Shown here: piece by piece, positions 7,832 to 15,986 of the stretch | Position numbering within the stretch: the first letter of the stretch is position 1 | How the letters are laid out: every line of letters begins with the position of its first letter | Source: Trueperaceae bacterium | GTDB taxonomy: Bacteria; Deinococcota; Deinococci; Deinococcales; Trueperaceae | Assembly: GCA_020431825.1 (NCBI GenBank) | Contig: JAGQHN010000022.1 | Coordinates: 1 to 56,065, forward strand | Reading direction: 5' to 3' | DNA: 56,065 bases | Position numbers and translations under genes: made by a program | The notes under the pieces: model-generated | What the model was told of the DNA's origin: nothing | The model's input: the letters and a program-made list of their open reading frames with translations, nothing else | The model's database searches: none

Positions 7832-8896
7832 ATGATCCAGAGTTTAAGCGGTCCTGTTGATACTCGCCCGTGGTGGCAGAAGCTTGTACAAAACTATACG
7901 CTCCGTACCTTTGTACAGTCACTGTTCACCGTTTGGGCAGTCATAACGTTTGTATTTTTCTTGATTCGTTTGATGCCGGGTAATCCGGTTGAAATCTATG
8001 TTAATTATTTAATGAATACCGAAAACTTAACCTATCAGGATGCCTATAACCGGGCAGCTTCTCAGTTTAAGTTTGACCCAGATGCCAGCGTCGTACAACA
8101 ATATTTTGTTTATTTAGGACAACTCTTACGCGGAGACATGGGTGAGTCGATTACCTCAACCGGCACCAAGGTCTCGAGCCAGATTTTACGTTACCTACCC
8201 TGGACGGTCTTTTGTGTTGGCTCTGCGCTTTTAATCAGTTTTTTACTGGGCATGCTTCTGGGTATGCTGGCAGCTTATTTTAGGAATACCTGGGTTGACA
8301 ATGTTATTTCCTTTTTGGCTTCTATCGTCAGCGCGGTTCCAGACTACATCTGGGCTATTTTAATTTTAATTATTTTTGGTGTACAACTTAAGTGGTTTAA
8401 CGTGGGCGATATGCGTGGTACCTATGACCCGGCTACACCGCCTGGATTTAATTTGCCTTTTATCCTGAGTGCCTTGCAGCATGCCATATTACCGATTACG
8501 ACTTATGTCCTGGGCAGTATAGGGCGCTGGGTGCTTGCAATGCGCGGCTCTACTACCAGTACGCTGGGTGAAGATTATGTCAACATCGCCAGAGCAAGAG
8601 GTCTCAAGCAAAACCGAATTATGACGGCCTATGTGGGTCGCAATGCAGCGTTGCCACTGTTTACTCTGCTGGCCATTAGTATTGGTTTTGTCTTGGGTGG
8701 CAGTGTCATAGTTGAAGAGGCCTTTGTTTACAAGGGCCTGGGAAGTTTTCTTTTCTGGTCAATCAGCCAGCGGGACTATACCTCGATGCAGGGGGTGCTG
8801 TTAATTATTACCATTGCCGTAGTCTTTTCAAATATGCTGGCCGATTTGCTCTATAGCCGCTTAGATCCTCGAGTTCGTGTTACAGGGGATAAGTGA
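7832..8896 (+). CDS. Peptide-type ABC transporter permease, DppB/OppB type
   Basis: This 354-residue inner-membrane permease has an N-terminal helix (about residues 27-46, followed by RLMPGNP, the DppB hallmark) and five more helices. Its ATPase-docking loop is around residues 245-262 (EDYVNIARARGLKQNRI). It pairs with the DppC-type permease that follows; the stop codon overlaps that start. The ribosome site is weak and sits in the tail of the hairpin at 7790, so coupling to read-through transcription is plausible. Confidence 0.93.
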   Translation: MIQSLSGPVDTRPWWQKLVQNYTLRTFVQSLFTVWAVITFVFFLIRLMPGNPVEIYVNYLMNTENLTYQDAYNRAASQFKFDPDASVVQQYFVYLGQLLRGDMGESITSTGTKVSSQILRYLPWTVFCVGSALLISFLLGMLLGMLAAYFRNTWVDNVISFLASIVSAVPDYIWAILILIIFGVQLKWFNVGDMRGTYDPATPPGFNLPFILSALQHAILPITTYVLGSIGRWVLAMRGSTTSTLGEDYVNIARARGLKQNRIMTAYVGRNAALPLFTLLAISIGFVLGGSVIVEEAFVYKGLGSFLFWSISQRDYTSMQGVLLIITIAVVFSNMLADLLYSRLDPRVRVTGDK

Positions 8897-10065
8897 TGCG
8901 TACTTTCTGGCCCCTCTTATGGCAGAACAAAGTTGGACTTATTGGTTTTATTGGCCTGGTTTTTTATCTCTTACTTATTACCGTTTTTCAGTGGATGGTG
9001 GGTTTTGATAATGAGGTAAAGCTGGATCAGATTAACTCGCCACCGGGCTCGAGACTGGTTTTGCTGACACGTCCAGAAGATAAGGACAGCTATACAAAGC
9101 TGCAGGATCTGGTGGGGCACAAAGTTGGCATTTTAGAAAAGTCTGGGGCTCCTACGTTCCTTGAAAAGTCCAACGTTGAAGGGCTCGAGGTAGAAACCTA
9201 CCGCTGGCGTAGTGGTCGTGGCGTCCCTGAATCACTCGAGGCTCTAGCGGCTGGAGAGGTGGACGCCCTGATTATTTTTTCCAAGCTGGTAAGGCGCTAT
9301 GTACTGGACCCTAGCAGTCGCGATTACAAAGTTTCATTGTCTCACCTAACCGTTTCCAATCCCAAACTGGGTCCTGCCCTCCTTCTGGGCGCAGATACTC
9401 AGGGACGCGATATGTTTACCCATGTCATTAATGGCGGACGCATTCTCATCATAACGGCTATTATGGCGGGGCTCATCTCAACAGCTATTGCGTTTATTCT
9501 GGGTACCGTTGCTGCTCTGGCTGGTGGCATTGTTGACCGCATATTGGTGGCGATTGCCAACTTTATTATCGTGATTCCGCGCTTTCCGCTGCTTATTGTG
9601 CTGGCGGCCATGATTACTCTGAACAACTGGTTACTGCTAGCGACGCTTATTGGCCTGCTGGCCTGGCCAGCTCTTATGCGCGCTATTCGCGCGCAGGTTT
9701 TATCCTTGCGTGAAAGAGACTATGTAGAAGCTGCCATGGCGCTTGATTTAAGTCGGATGCACATCATTTTTAGAGAAATCTTACCCAATATGATGGGCTT
9801 TGTCGTGATTAATTTTGTGGTAGCCATTACCACAGCCATGTATGACCAGATAGGACTGATTTTCCTGGGCATGGCACCGATAAATGACTATACCTGGGGC
9901 GTCATGCTTTACTTTGGACGAAGTCGAGGTACCCTTTTTAATATTGATAGTGCAGCTATGCTGCTGGCGCCTGTTCTGGCGATTGCCTTCTTTCAGGTCT
10001 GTCTGGTGCTTTTTTCCCGTGCCCTCGAGGAAGCCTTTGATCCGCGCTTGCGGGGGGCGGCATGA
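8896..10065 (+). CDS. Peptide-type ABC transporter permease, DppC type, with extra binding-protein-like domain
   Basis: This is the second permease. The ATG at 8896 overlaps the previous stop and has AGGGGAT upstream; a GTG at 8893 is possible. It has 389 residues against about 290-300 for ordinary DppC. The first helix (about 16-35) is followed by a periplasmic segment of about 125 residues before the conserved GADTQGRD (about 166-173). Within that segment, residues about 70-130 read like the core of a family-3 solute-binding protein (LQDLVGHKVGILEKSG, then LEALAAGEVDALI). The ATPase-docking EAA loop is near 279-299. The extra domain may act as a fused ligand sensor or partial binding lobe; this is inference. 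Confidence 0.9.
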   Translation: MRTFWPLLWQNKVGLIGFIGLVFYLLLITVFQWMVGFDNEVKLDQINSPPGSRLVLLTRPEDKDSYTKLQDLVGHKVGILEKSGAPTFLEKSNVEGLEVETYRWRSGRGVPESLEALAAGEVDALIIFSKLVRRYVLDPSSRDYKVSLSHLTVSNPKLGPALLLGADTQGRDMFTHVINGGRILIITAIMAGLISTAIAFILGTVAALAGGIVDRILVAIANFIIVIPRFPLLIVLAAMITLNNWLLLATLIGLLAWPALMRAIRAQVLSLRERDYVEAAMALDLSRMHIIFREILPNMMGFVVINFVVAITTAMYDQIGLIFLGMAPINDYTWGVMLYFGRSRGTLFNIDSAAMLLAPVLAIAFFQVCLVLFSRALEEAFDPRLRGAA

Positions 10066-11075
10066 GCGAAGTCGTACTGAGTGTACAGGACGTATCCATT
10101 GTTTATCGGGTATCCAGGGGGCAGGTTAAGGCCAGTCAGCATATTAGTTTTGATTTGCATAAGGGAGAATCCCTGGCACTTATTGGCGAAAGTGGTAGTG
10201 GTAAGACGACGGTAAGTCTCAGTTTTATTGATATGTTGCCGAGCGCAGCCAAAATTACGGGTGGCAAGGTGCTGTACACCCGTGACGGTAAAACCGAAAA
10301 CATTTTTGAGTTTTCTGAAGCGCGTATGCGTGATTTTCGCTGGCACGATTGTGCTATGGTGTTTCAGGGAGCGCAAAATGCCTTTAACCCTGTGCTGAAA
10401 ATCAAGGAACAATTTCTAGATACGGCAAGAGCTCATGGTTGGCGTGATAAAGGAAAGGTTATTAAACGGACGCTCGAGTTACTGCGTCTGGTAAGGCTTG
10501 ATCCTGAGCGTACCCTGGAAAGTTTTCCTCATGAGTTATCAGGGGGGATGAAGCAACGTACCCTGTTGGCGCTTGGGGTATTACTTGATCCTCAGGTGGT
10601 CATTCTGGATGAGCCCACGACCGCGCTCGATATTCTTACGCAGCGGGCAATCATTGAAGTCTTAAAGGAAATGCAGTCACGTCTTGGTTTTAGCATTATT
10701 TTTATCTCGCATGACCTGGCGCTTGCGGCGGAAATGGCGGACCGTGTTGCCACCATGTATGCCGGAGAAATGGTTGAGTTGGGCAGTACCCAACATATTT
10801 TTTATGAACCCCTGCACCCTTATTCTTTGGGGTTATTACAATCAGTTCCTCGCCTTAGTCAGGATAAGGATGAACTAAGCAGCATCAAGGGGAATCCGCC
10901 AGACCTTATTGACCCCCCTTCGGGGTGTAAGTTTCATCCTCGCTGTCCTTTTGCTCAGGAGCTGTGTAATCAAGAGGAACCGGTCTTTAAAGAGCATGAA
11001 CCTGGACATTTCGCAGCCTGCCACTTCACGGAAAATGTGATTGAGGCAAGGGCTAATTTGTGGAAGAAAGACTAA
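10062..11075 (+). CDS. Peptide-type ABC transporter ATP-binding protein, DppD type
   Basis: This 337-residue ABC ATPase has Walker A GESGSGKT (42-49), signature LSGGMKQR (159-166) and Walker B ILDEP (181-185), followed by the switch region ISHDLALAAEMADR. The C-terminal oligopeptide-transporter extension contains CKFHPRCPFAQELC, a cysteine cluster typical of DppD/OppD. It energises the importer as a heterodimer with the next gene. Its ATG overlaps the preceding stop (ATGA). Confidence 0.95.
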   Translation: MSEVVLSVQDVSIVYRVSRGQVKASQHISFDLHKGESLALIGESGSGKTTVSLSFIDMLPSAAKITGGKVLYTRDGKTENIFEFSEARMRDFRWHDCAMVFQGAQNAFNPVLKIKEQFLDTARAHGWRDKGKVIKRTLELLRLVRLDPERTLESFPHELSGGMKQRTLLALGVLLDPQVVILDEPTTALDILTQRAIIEVLKEMQSRLGFSIIFISHDLALAAEMADRVATMYAGEMVELGSTQHIFYEPLHPYSLGLLQSVPRLSQDKDELSSIKGNPPDLIDPPSGCKFHPRCPFAQELCNQEEPVFKEHEPGHFAACHFTENVIEARANLWKKD

Positions 11076-12088
11076 TGTCAGACGCAATTATCGAGTTTAA
11101 ACAAATCTATAAGAGTTTTAAAAAAGGTCGAACGTCCATTCCCGTGCTGCAAGATATTAATCTGGCAGTGAAAAAGCTCGAGTACCTGTGCCTGGTAGGC
11201 GAGTCTGGCTGTGGTAAGACCACCAGTGGCAAAATTTTGGTAGGGCTACTTAAACCCAGCAGCGGACAAATTTTTTTTGAAGGGCAGGATGTCAGTACCT
11301 TGCGAGGTAGCGAGTACACGCGCTACCGGCGAGCTGTACAAATTATTCACCAGGACCCTTATGCCTCTCTCAATCCTACACACACCATTTATGACATATT
11401 GAGTTTTCCACTTTTTCGGCACAAGCTGGTAAAAAATCGGGCACAGGCGCGTGAACGTGCCGGGCAGTTGCTCGAGACCGTTGGCTTAACCCCGGTACGT
11501 GATGTTATTGACAAATATCCTCACCAGCTTTCTGGCGGGCAGCGTCAAAGAGTCAGCATTGCGCGGGCATTAACCACTAACCCTAAAGTGATTGTTGCCG
11601 ATGAATCGGTGAGCATGGTAGATGTGTCGATTCGCATATCTATCTTGAACATGATGATGAATATGCGCGAGAGTCTGGGGGTGACCATGATTTTTATCAC
11701 CCATGATCTGGCGCTCGCCAAATACTTTGCCTGGCAGGGTCGGATTGCAGTTATGTATCTTGGACGAATTGTTGAAATTGGGCCAACACCCGATATTACC
11801 CATTTTCCGCAACACCCTTACACCAAGAGCCTGCTCTCAGCGATTCCTGAACCTGATCCTGACCGTACCCGAACCAAGGATCAGATTCGGCTGCGCAGTG
11901 AAGATATTCCCAGACTTACCGAATTGCCACCTGGCTGTAGCTTTCATCCGCGTTGCCCCTGGTTTGTCCCGGGCCTATGTGATAAGCAATTGCCTCAGCT
12001 TGCTCCCGTTGCCGACAGCAAGGGTCCAGTTCAGGTTGCTTGCCTTCCTATGACTCAAGGAAAACCACTCATACCTTATGAGTCCTGA
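11075..12088 (+). CDS. Peptide-type ABC transporter ATP-binding protein, DppF type
   Basis: This is the partner ABC ATPase, with Walker A GESGCGKT (42-49) and signature LSGGQRQR (152-159). Walker B is VADESVSMVD (174-183), where the usual DEP has become DES; the catalytic Glu is kept. The C-terminal cysteine motif CSFHPRCPWFVPGLC is present. I chose the ATG at 11075, which overlaps the previous stop (TAATG) and has GGAAGAAAG upstream. The in-frame ATG at 11060 would give a longer overlap. It completes the importer encoded from 6069. Confidence 0.93.
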   Translation: MSDAIIEFKQIYKSFKKGRTSIPVLQDINLAVKKLEYLCLVGESGCGKTTSGKILVGLLKPSSGQIFFEGQDVSTLRGSEYTRYRRAVQIIHQDPYASLNPTHTIYDILSFPLFRHKLVKNRAQARERAGQLLETVGLTPVRDVIDKYPHQLSGGQRQRVSIARALTTNPKVIVADESVSMVDVSIRISILNMMMNMRESLGVTMIFITHDLALAKYFAWQGRIAVMYLGRIVEIGPTPDITHFPQHPYTKSLLSAIPEPDPDRTRTKDQIRLRSEDIPRLTELPPGCSFHPRCPWFVPGLCDKQLPQLAPVADSKGPVQVACLPMTQGKPLIPYES

Positions 12089-12260
12089 GATACTGCAACT
12101 GTTTTTTAGATTGGGCATGTTTGTTACCTTAACTGCTCTTTTTCTGGTCTTCGCGGTTCCTAAGGGTAGCGCTGAATTTGTAATCTCGGTACTGTCTCTG
12201 GCTATTGGTGTTGTCCTTTTGGGACTGGTTTTGCTGCTTTCTTTCTTTAGTCGCAAATAA
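12078..12260 (+). CDS. Small two-helix membrane protein, unknown function
   Basis: This 60-residue open frame overlaps the end of the DppF-type gene by 11 bases. It encodes two hydrophobic helices (about residues 9-27 and 33-56) separated by PKGSAE, and ends in FFSRK. I recognise no family. Translational coupling to the upstream ATPase and the clean two-helix pattern suggest a real gene, perhaps a small regulator or companion of the transporter or of the following carrier. No good ribosome site of its own is visible. Confidence 0.6.
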   Translation: MSPEILQLFFRLGMFVTLTALFLVFAVPKGSAEFVISVLSLAIGVVLLGLVLLLSFFSRK

Positions 12261-12261
12261 T

Positions 12262-12294
12262 AAGGAGCTTGCCTGCCTTGCAGGCATCACTATG
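12262..12294 (+). promoter_or_regulatory. Ribosome site separated from its ATG by a small hairpin
   Basis: AAGGAG (12262-12267) is 24 bases before the ATG at 12292, too far for normal initiation. Between them GCCTGC-CTT-GCAGGC (12271-12285) can fold into a 6-bp stem that would bring the ribosome site to an effective distance of about 9 bases. No other in-frame start codon has a ribosome site. Confidence 0.5.
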
Positions 12295-13491
12295 ACATCT
12301 AAACCCAAACCGTATTTGCTCTGGATTGCATTCTTAAGTTTTATCGCTATAGGTTTACAGGGTAGCGCCTTAAACATTGCCTGGTTATATATGCAAGCGA
12401 GTTTTGACAGGACGCTCGAGTCCATCGGTATCGTGCTCTTGGCAGGTACCCTTGGTGGCCTGGTGGTTAGTTTTTTCAGCGGACGGATCCTTTCTTTTAT
12501 GACCGTCGGTATGATGTGCCTGGTTGCCACGATAGTTGAAATTACTGCGCTGATTACCATTAGTATTACTCCTAACTGGTGGATATTTGTAACGGCATCC
12601 TTACTGCTGGGTTTAGGCCGTTCGGGCATTAATGTGGCAATGAATACCTTTGTGGCTGAGTATTATCCAACCAGTCGCATGAACTGGCTACACGCGATTT
12701 TTGGCTTTGGTTCTACGGTGGGACCCTTGCTGGTCACCTATCTGGTCGTTACCTTGGCCCACCCATGGCGAGAAGCTTATAGCTACATAGCTTTTATTCA
12801 GATTGGAATAGCCTGTCTGTTTCTTTTTACGCTTAAAGACTGGCGCCTGTCAGACCGTGCGGATGAGGGTGCAGAGAGGGTGGTACGGCCAAGTTTTAAA
12901 AGTACCTTGAGCCTGCTACCTGTCTGGTTGGGGGTTGGTCTTTTTGTTTGCCATGTGGCCCTGCAAATGTGTGCAGGTCAGCTCAGTAATAATCTTTTTG
13001 TCGAGGGCCGGGGCATTGACCCTGAACTAGCAGGCCTGTGGATTAGTTTGTTTTGGGCTTTTATTACGCTTGGGCGTTTGTTTTTTGGCAGTTTGATCGA
13101 TAGGTTTGGGGTAGCAGCCATTTTGCGTTTGTGTACCCTGGGAACGCTTTTGGGGGGCTTACTTATCTGGCTTAACCCCAGCGATGCAATTAGCTTTCTG
13201 GGGCTAGGACTAATGGGTTTTACCCTTGGGCCAGTTTTTCCCAGTTCGGTATCTCGCACGCCTGCTCTGGTGGGTCGTGCCCACAGCCCTAACGCCATTG
13301 GTTTTCAGATGACAGGTGCAGGCATAGGGGGGGCGTTTATTCCGGGTATGGTGGCATTTTTCGCGGATAACTCGAGTCTTGCCATTATTCCACCCGCCAT
13401 CTGCCTGATTGCCTTTTTACAGTTTCTGGTACATGAGTTTTTGAGCGCCCAGGAGCGTAAACAGCTGCCCGCGGTAAGCGCGAAACCCTAA
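12292..13491 (+). CDS. MFS transporter
   Basis: This 399-residue inner-membrane carrier has about twelve helices, with the central cytoplasmic loop near residues 180-205 (DWRLSDRADEGAERVVRPS). The segment SLFWAFITLGRLFFGSLIDRFG resembles the repeated MFS loop motif, and NVAMNTFVAEYYP is typical of the sugar-carrier branch that includes FucP-like proteins. The start at 12292 fits the first helix; an upstream in-frame ATG at 12205 lies inside the small membrane-protein gene. It lies in the operon between the ABC importer and the metallopeptidase, so it may import or export a product of the pathway. Confidence 0.88.
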   Translation: MTSKPKPYLLWIAFLSFIAIGLQGSALNIAWLYMQASFDRTLESIGIVLLAGTLGGLVVSFFSGRILSFMTVGMMCLVATIVEITALITISITPNWWIFVTASLLLGLGRSGINVAMNTFVAEYYPTSRMNWLHAIFGFGSTVGPLLVTYLVVTLAHPWREAYSYIAFIQIGIACLFLFTLKDWRLSDRADEGAERVVRPSFKSTLSLLPVWLGVGLFVCHVALQMCAGQLSNNLFVEGRGIDPELAGLWISLFWAFITLGRLFFGSLIDRFGVAAILRLCTLGTLLGGLLIWLNPSDAISFLGLGLMGFTLGPVFPSSVSRTPALVGRAHSPNAIGFQMTGAGIGGAFIPGMVAFFADNSSLAIIPPAICLIAFLQFLVHEFLSAQERKQLPAVSAKP

Positions 13492-13505
13492 GGAGGTCTG
13501 GCTTT

Positions 13506-14921
13506 ATGCGAATTGCTATTGGTGGTATAGCTACCGAATGTTGCACCTTTTCTCCCATTTTGAGTCGGGAAAAAGATTTTGTGGTTCAAGAACTCGAGGA
13601 CATCTTAGATGATGAGCGCTATCCCTTTTTAAAAGAGGCTGAAGCAGAGATTTTTCCAACCTTTAGGGCCAGGGCGCTACCGGGTGGTCAGGTAGAGCGA
13701 GCCACATATGAAAATTTCAAGGCTAGATTTCTTGATCATTTGCAGGCTGCTTTACCGCTTGATGGTCTTTACCTGGATATGCATGGCGCCATGAATGTCG
13801 AGGGTATGGATGATGCCGAAGGCGACTGGTATGCATCAGCGAGAAAAGTAGTAGGTCAGGATTGCCTGATTTCTGCCAGCTATGATTTGCACGGTAATCT
13901 CAGTGAGCGCATCTTGCAGAATCTTGATATGCTTACGGCTTACCGCACTGCCCCTCACGTAGATACGCTCGAGACGCGGAGCAAAGCGTTTAGCATGTTA
14001 GTGACCTGCTTAGAGCAAAACATCCGCCCTGAAAAGGTCTGGATTCCGGTGCCTGTTCTGGTTGCCGGAGAAAGATCAAGTACCGAGTATGAACCAGCAG
14101 CGAGTCTATATGCAAAATTAGGCGATGTTGACCCCATCCCGGGCATTATGGACGCTTCAATTTTGGTCGGTTATGTCTGGGCTGACGAGCCAAGGGCGAC
14201 GGCCAGCATTGTTTTAACCGGTACAGATCGGATTGTTATGGAGCGGGAAGCAAAAAAACTTGCGCTCGAGTACTGGAAAACCCGGGATGAGTTTGGTTTT
14301 AGCGTGCCTCATGGTTCCATAAAGGAAGCAATTGATTGGGCACTGACCCAGGATAATAACTGTCTCTTTATCAGCGATTCTGGTGATAATCCTACCGCGG
14401 GCGGGGTTGGAGACAGAGTTGATTTTCTGAAGGCGTTACTCGAGCATAAGGTAGAAAATGCAGTCTTGGGTGGTATTGCCGATGAGACTGCAACGATGGC
14501 CTGTTATGCTGCGGGACTTGGTGAAACGGTAGAACTAAGTTTAGGTGGTAGTCTTGATAAGGCGACAATGCCTCTTCCGTTAACAGCCAAGGTTCTATTT
14601 CTAAAAGAAACAAGCGAGCTACGTGAAAGGATTGCGGTTGCTCAGGTCGAAGGGGTCACTGTCGTTATAAGTCACAAGCGGCGACCCTTTCATGAAGAGG
14701 CAGATTTCCTGGCCTTAGGTATAAACCCTGAGGACTACAAAATGATTGTTGTGAAAGTTGGCTATCTGGTGCCTGATCTAAAGCGCATCGCTAAAGGCAT
14801 CTACCTGGCCCTCAGTCCGGGCGTGGTTGATCAGGCCATAGAGCGGCTGCCCTATAGCAGATGGCAACGCCCCAGATTTCCTTTAGATAAAAATTTTTTC
14901 TGGTATCCGGAGCTTAAATAA
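13506..14921 (+). CDS. M81 family metallopeptidase (MlrC-like)
   Basis: This 471-residue protein of the MlrC/microcystinase C family starts MRIAIGGIATECCTFSP, as the family does. It shows DMHGAM (91-96), YDLHGN (126-131, with D127 and H129) and TAPHVDT (148-154, with H151), the expected zinc-site segments. Known members hydrolyse linear peptide products of microcystin and probably other unusual peptides or amides. AAGGAGGT precedes the ATG. Placement behind a peptide importer and beside D-amino-acid-type enzymes suggests hydrolysis of an imported modified peptide in the cytoplasm. The stop overlaps the next start (TAATG). Confidence 0.93.
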   Translation: MRIAIGGIATECCTFSPILSREKDFVVQELEDILDDERYPFLKEAEAEIFPTFRARALPGGQVERATYENFKARFLDHLQAALPLDGLYLDMHGAMNVEGMDDAEGDWYASARKVVGQDCLISASYDLHGNLSERILQNLDMLTAYRTAPHVDTLETRSKAFSMLVTCLEQNIRPEKVWIPVPVLVAGERSSTEYEPAASLYAKLGDVDPIPGIMDASILVGYVWADEPRATASIVLTGTDRIVMEREAKKLALEYWKTRDEFGFSVPHGSIKEAIDWALTQDNNCLFISDSGDNPTAGGVGDRVDFLKALLEHKVENAVLGGIADETATMACYAAGLGETVELSLGGSLDKATMPLPLTAKVLFLKETSELRERIAVAQVEGVTVVISHKRRPFHEEADFLALGINPEDYKMIVVKVGYLVPDLKRIAKGIYLALSPGVVDQAIERLPYSRWQRPRFPLDKNFFWYPELK

Positions 14922-15982
14922 TGAAAAAACTAAAATTGGGTCTTATTGGTTGTGGCAATATAAGCCCGCTTTACTTGAAATCGGCAAGACACTTTGAGGG
15001 GCTCGAGTTTATTGCCTGTAGTGATCTTAATCTCGAGCTGGCGCATGCCAGAGCCAAAGAATTTGACATTCCTGAAGTGTTGTCAGTTGATGAGCTGCTG
15101 GTTCACCCAGAGGTGGAGTGTATTGTCAACCTGACAATTCCGGCCGCTCATGCTGAAATCGCGAAACGGGCGCTTAATGCTGGCAAGCACGTTTATAACG
15201 AAAAGCCACTGGCTGCGCGGCTTGAGGATGCCCAGGAGATTGTGGCATTAGCCAAGAGCAAAGGCTTGCGTTTAGCTTGCGCCCCCTCAACCTTTTTAGG
15301 CGCTACTGTACAAACGGCAAAACAGGCACTAGCTGATGGCATGATTGGTGAGCCCATTGCTGCTAACGCCTTTTTTATGAGTCACGGTATGGAGCACTGG
15401 CACCCAAATCCGGAGTCATTTTATCAACCTGGTGCCGGGCCAATGTTTGATATGGGCCCCTACTATCTGACAGCCCTCGTGAACCTGCTGGGGTCAGTAA
15501 AATCAGTAACTGCTTCCGCGCGAATTAGTTTTCCTGAGCGCACTATTTCCAGCGAGCCCAAGTCCGGGCAGACCTTCAAAGTTAATACGCCGACGCATAT
15601 TGCTGGAACGCTCGAGTTCATGTCTGGTGCCATTGCCACAGTCATCACCAGCTTTGATGTCTGGCACACGCAAATGCCCAAGTTTGAGATTTATGGTGCT
15701 GAGGGGACGCTCTCGCTAGAAATGCCCAATATGTTTGGCGTAAAAGTTGAACTGCGTAAGGCACAAGATAAGGATTGGCAGACCTTGCCTTTTGTCTCGG
15801 AGTTTCAAGACTTTGAGGCGTCCTGGGCGCTGGCACTGGCAGACCTCGCCTGGGCTATTGAGGAAGACCGACCCCATAGGGCGAGTAGCGAGCAGGCACT
15901 ACACGTGCTCGAGTTAATGCAAGCTTTTCTCAAATCGGCTGAGCTTGGTAAAAAAGTGGAGATTGACTCGAGGCTGCCTTAG
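14921..15982 (+). CDS. Gfo/Idh/MocA family NAD(P)-dependent oxidoreductase
   Basis: This 353-residue protein has the N-terminal Rossmann motif GLIGCGNIS (7-15) and the family hallmark EKP (94-96, in NEKPLA). The C-terminal substrate domain includes MFDMGPYYLTALVNLLG. Such enzymes oxidise sugar or inositol hydroxyls. It is the last gene of the rightward operon and ends 4 bases before the end of the convergent sulfotransferase gene; no terminator is visible between the two. The sugar substrate is unknown. Confidence 0.92.
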   Translation: MKKLKLGLIGCGNISPLYLKSARHFEGLEFIACSDLNLELAHARAKEFDIPEVLSVDELLVHPEVECIVNLTIPAAHAEIAKRALNAGKHVYNEKPLAARLEDAQEIVALAKSKGLRLACAPSTFLGATVQTAKQALADGMIGEPIAANAFFMSHGMEHWHPNPESFYQPGAGPMFDMGPYYLTALVNLLGSVKSVTASARISFPERTISSEPKSGQTFKVNTPTHIAGTLEFMSGAIATVITSFDVWHTQMPKFEIYGAEGTLSLEMPNMFGVKVELRKAQDKDWQTLPFVSEFQDFEASWALALADLAWAIEEDRPHRASSEQALHVLELMQAFLKSAELGKKVEIDSRLP

Positions 15983-15986
15983 AAAG

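Noticed and set aside
12129-12629. Open frame of 166 codons on the reverse strand
   Set aside because: Covers the small membrane-protein gene and the MFS start in antisense; the forward genes have convincing helices.
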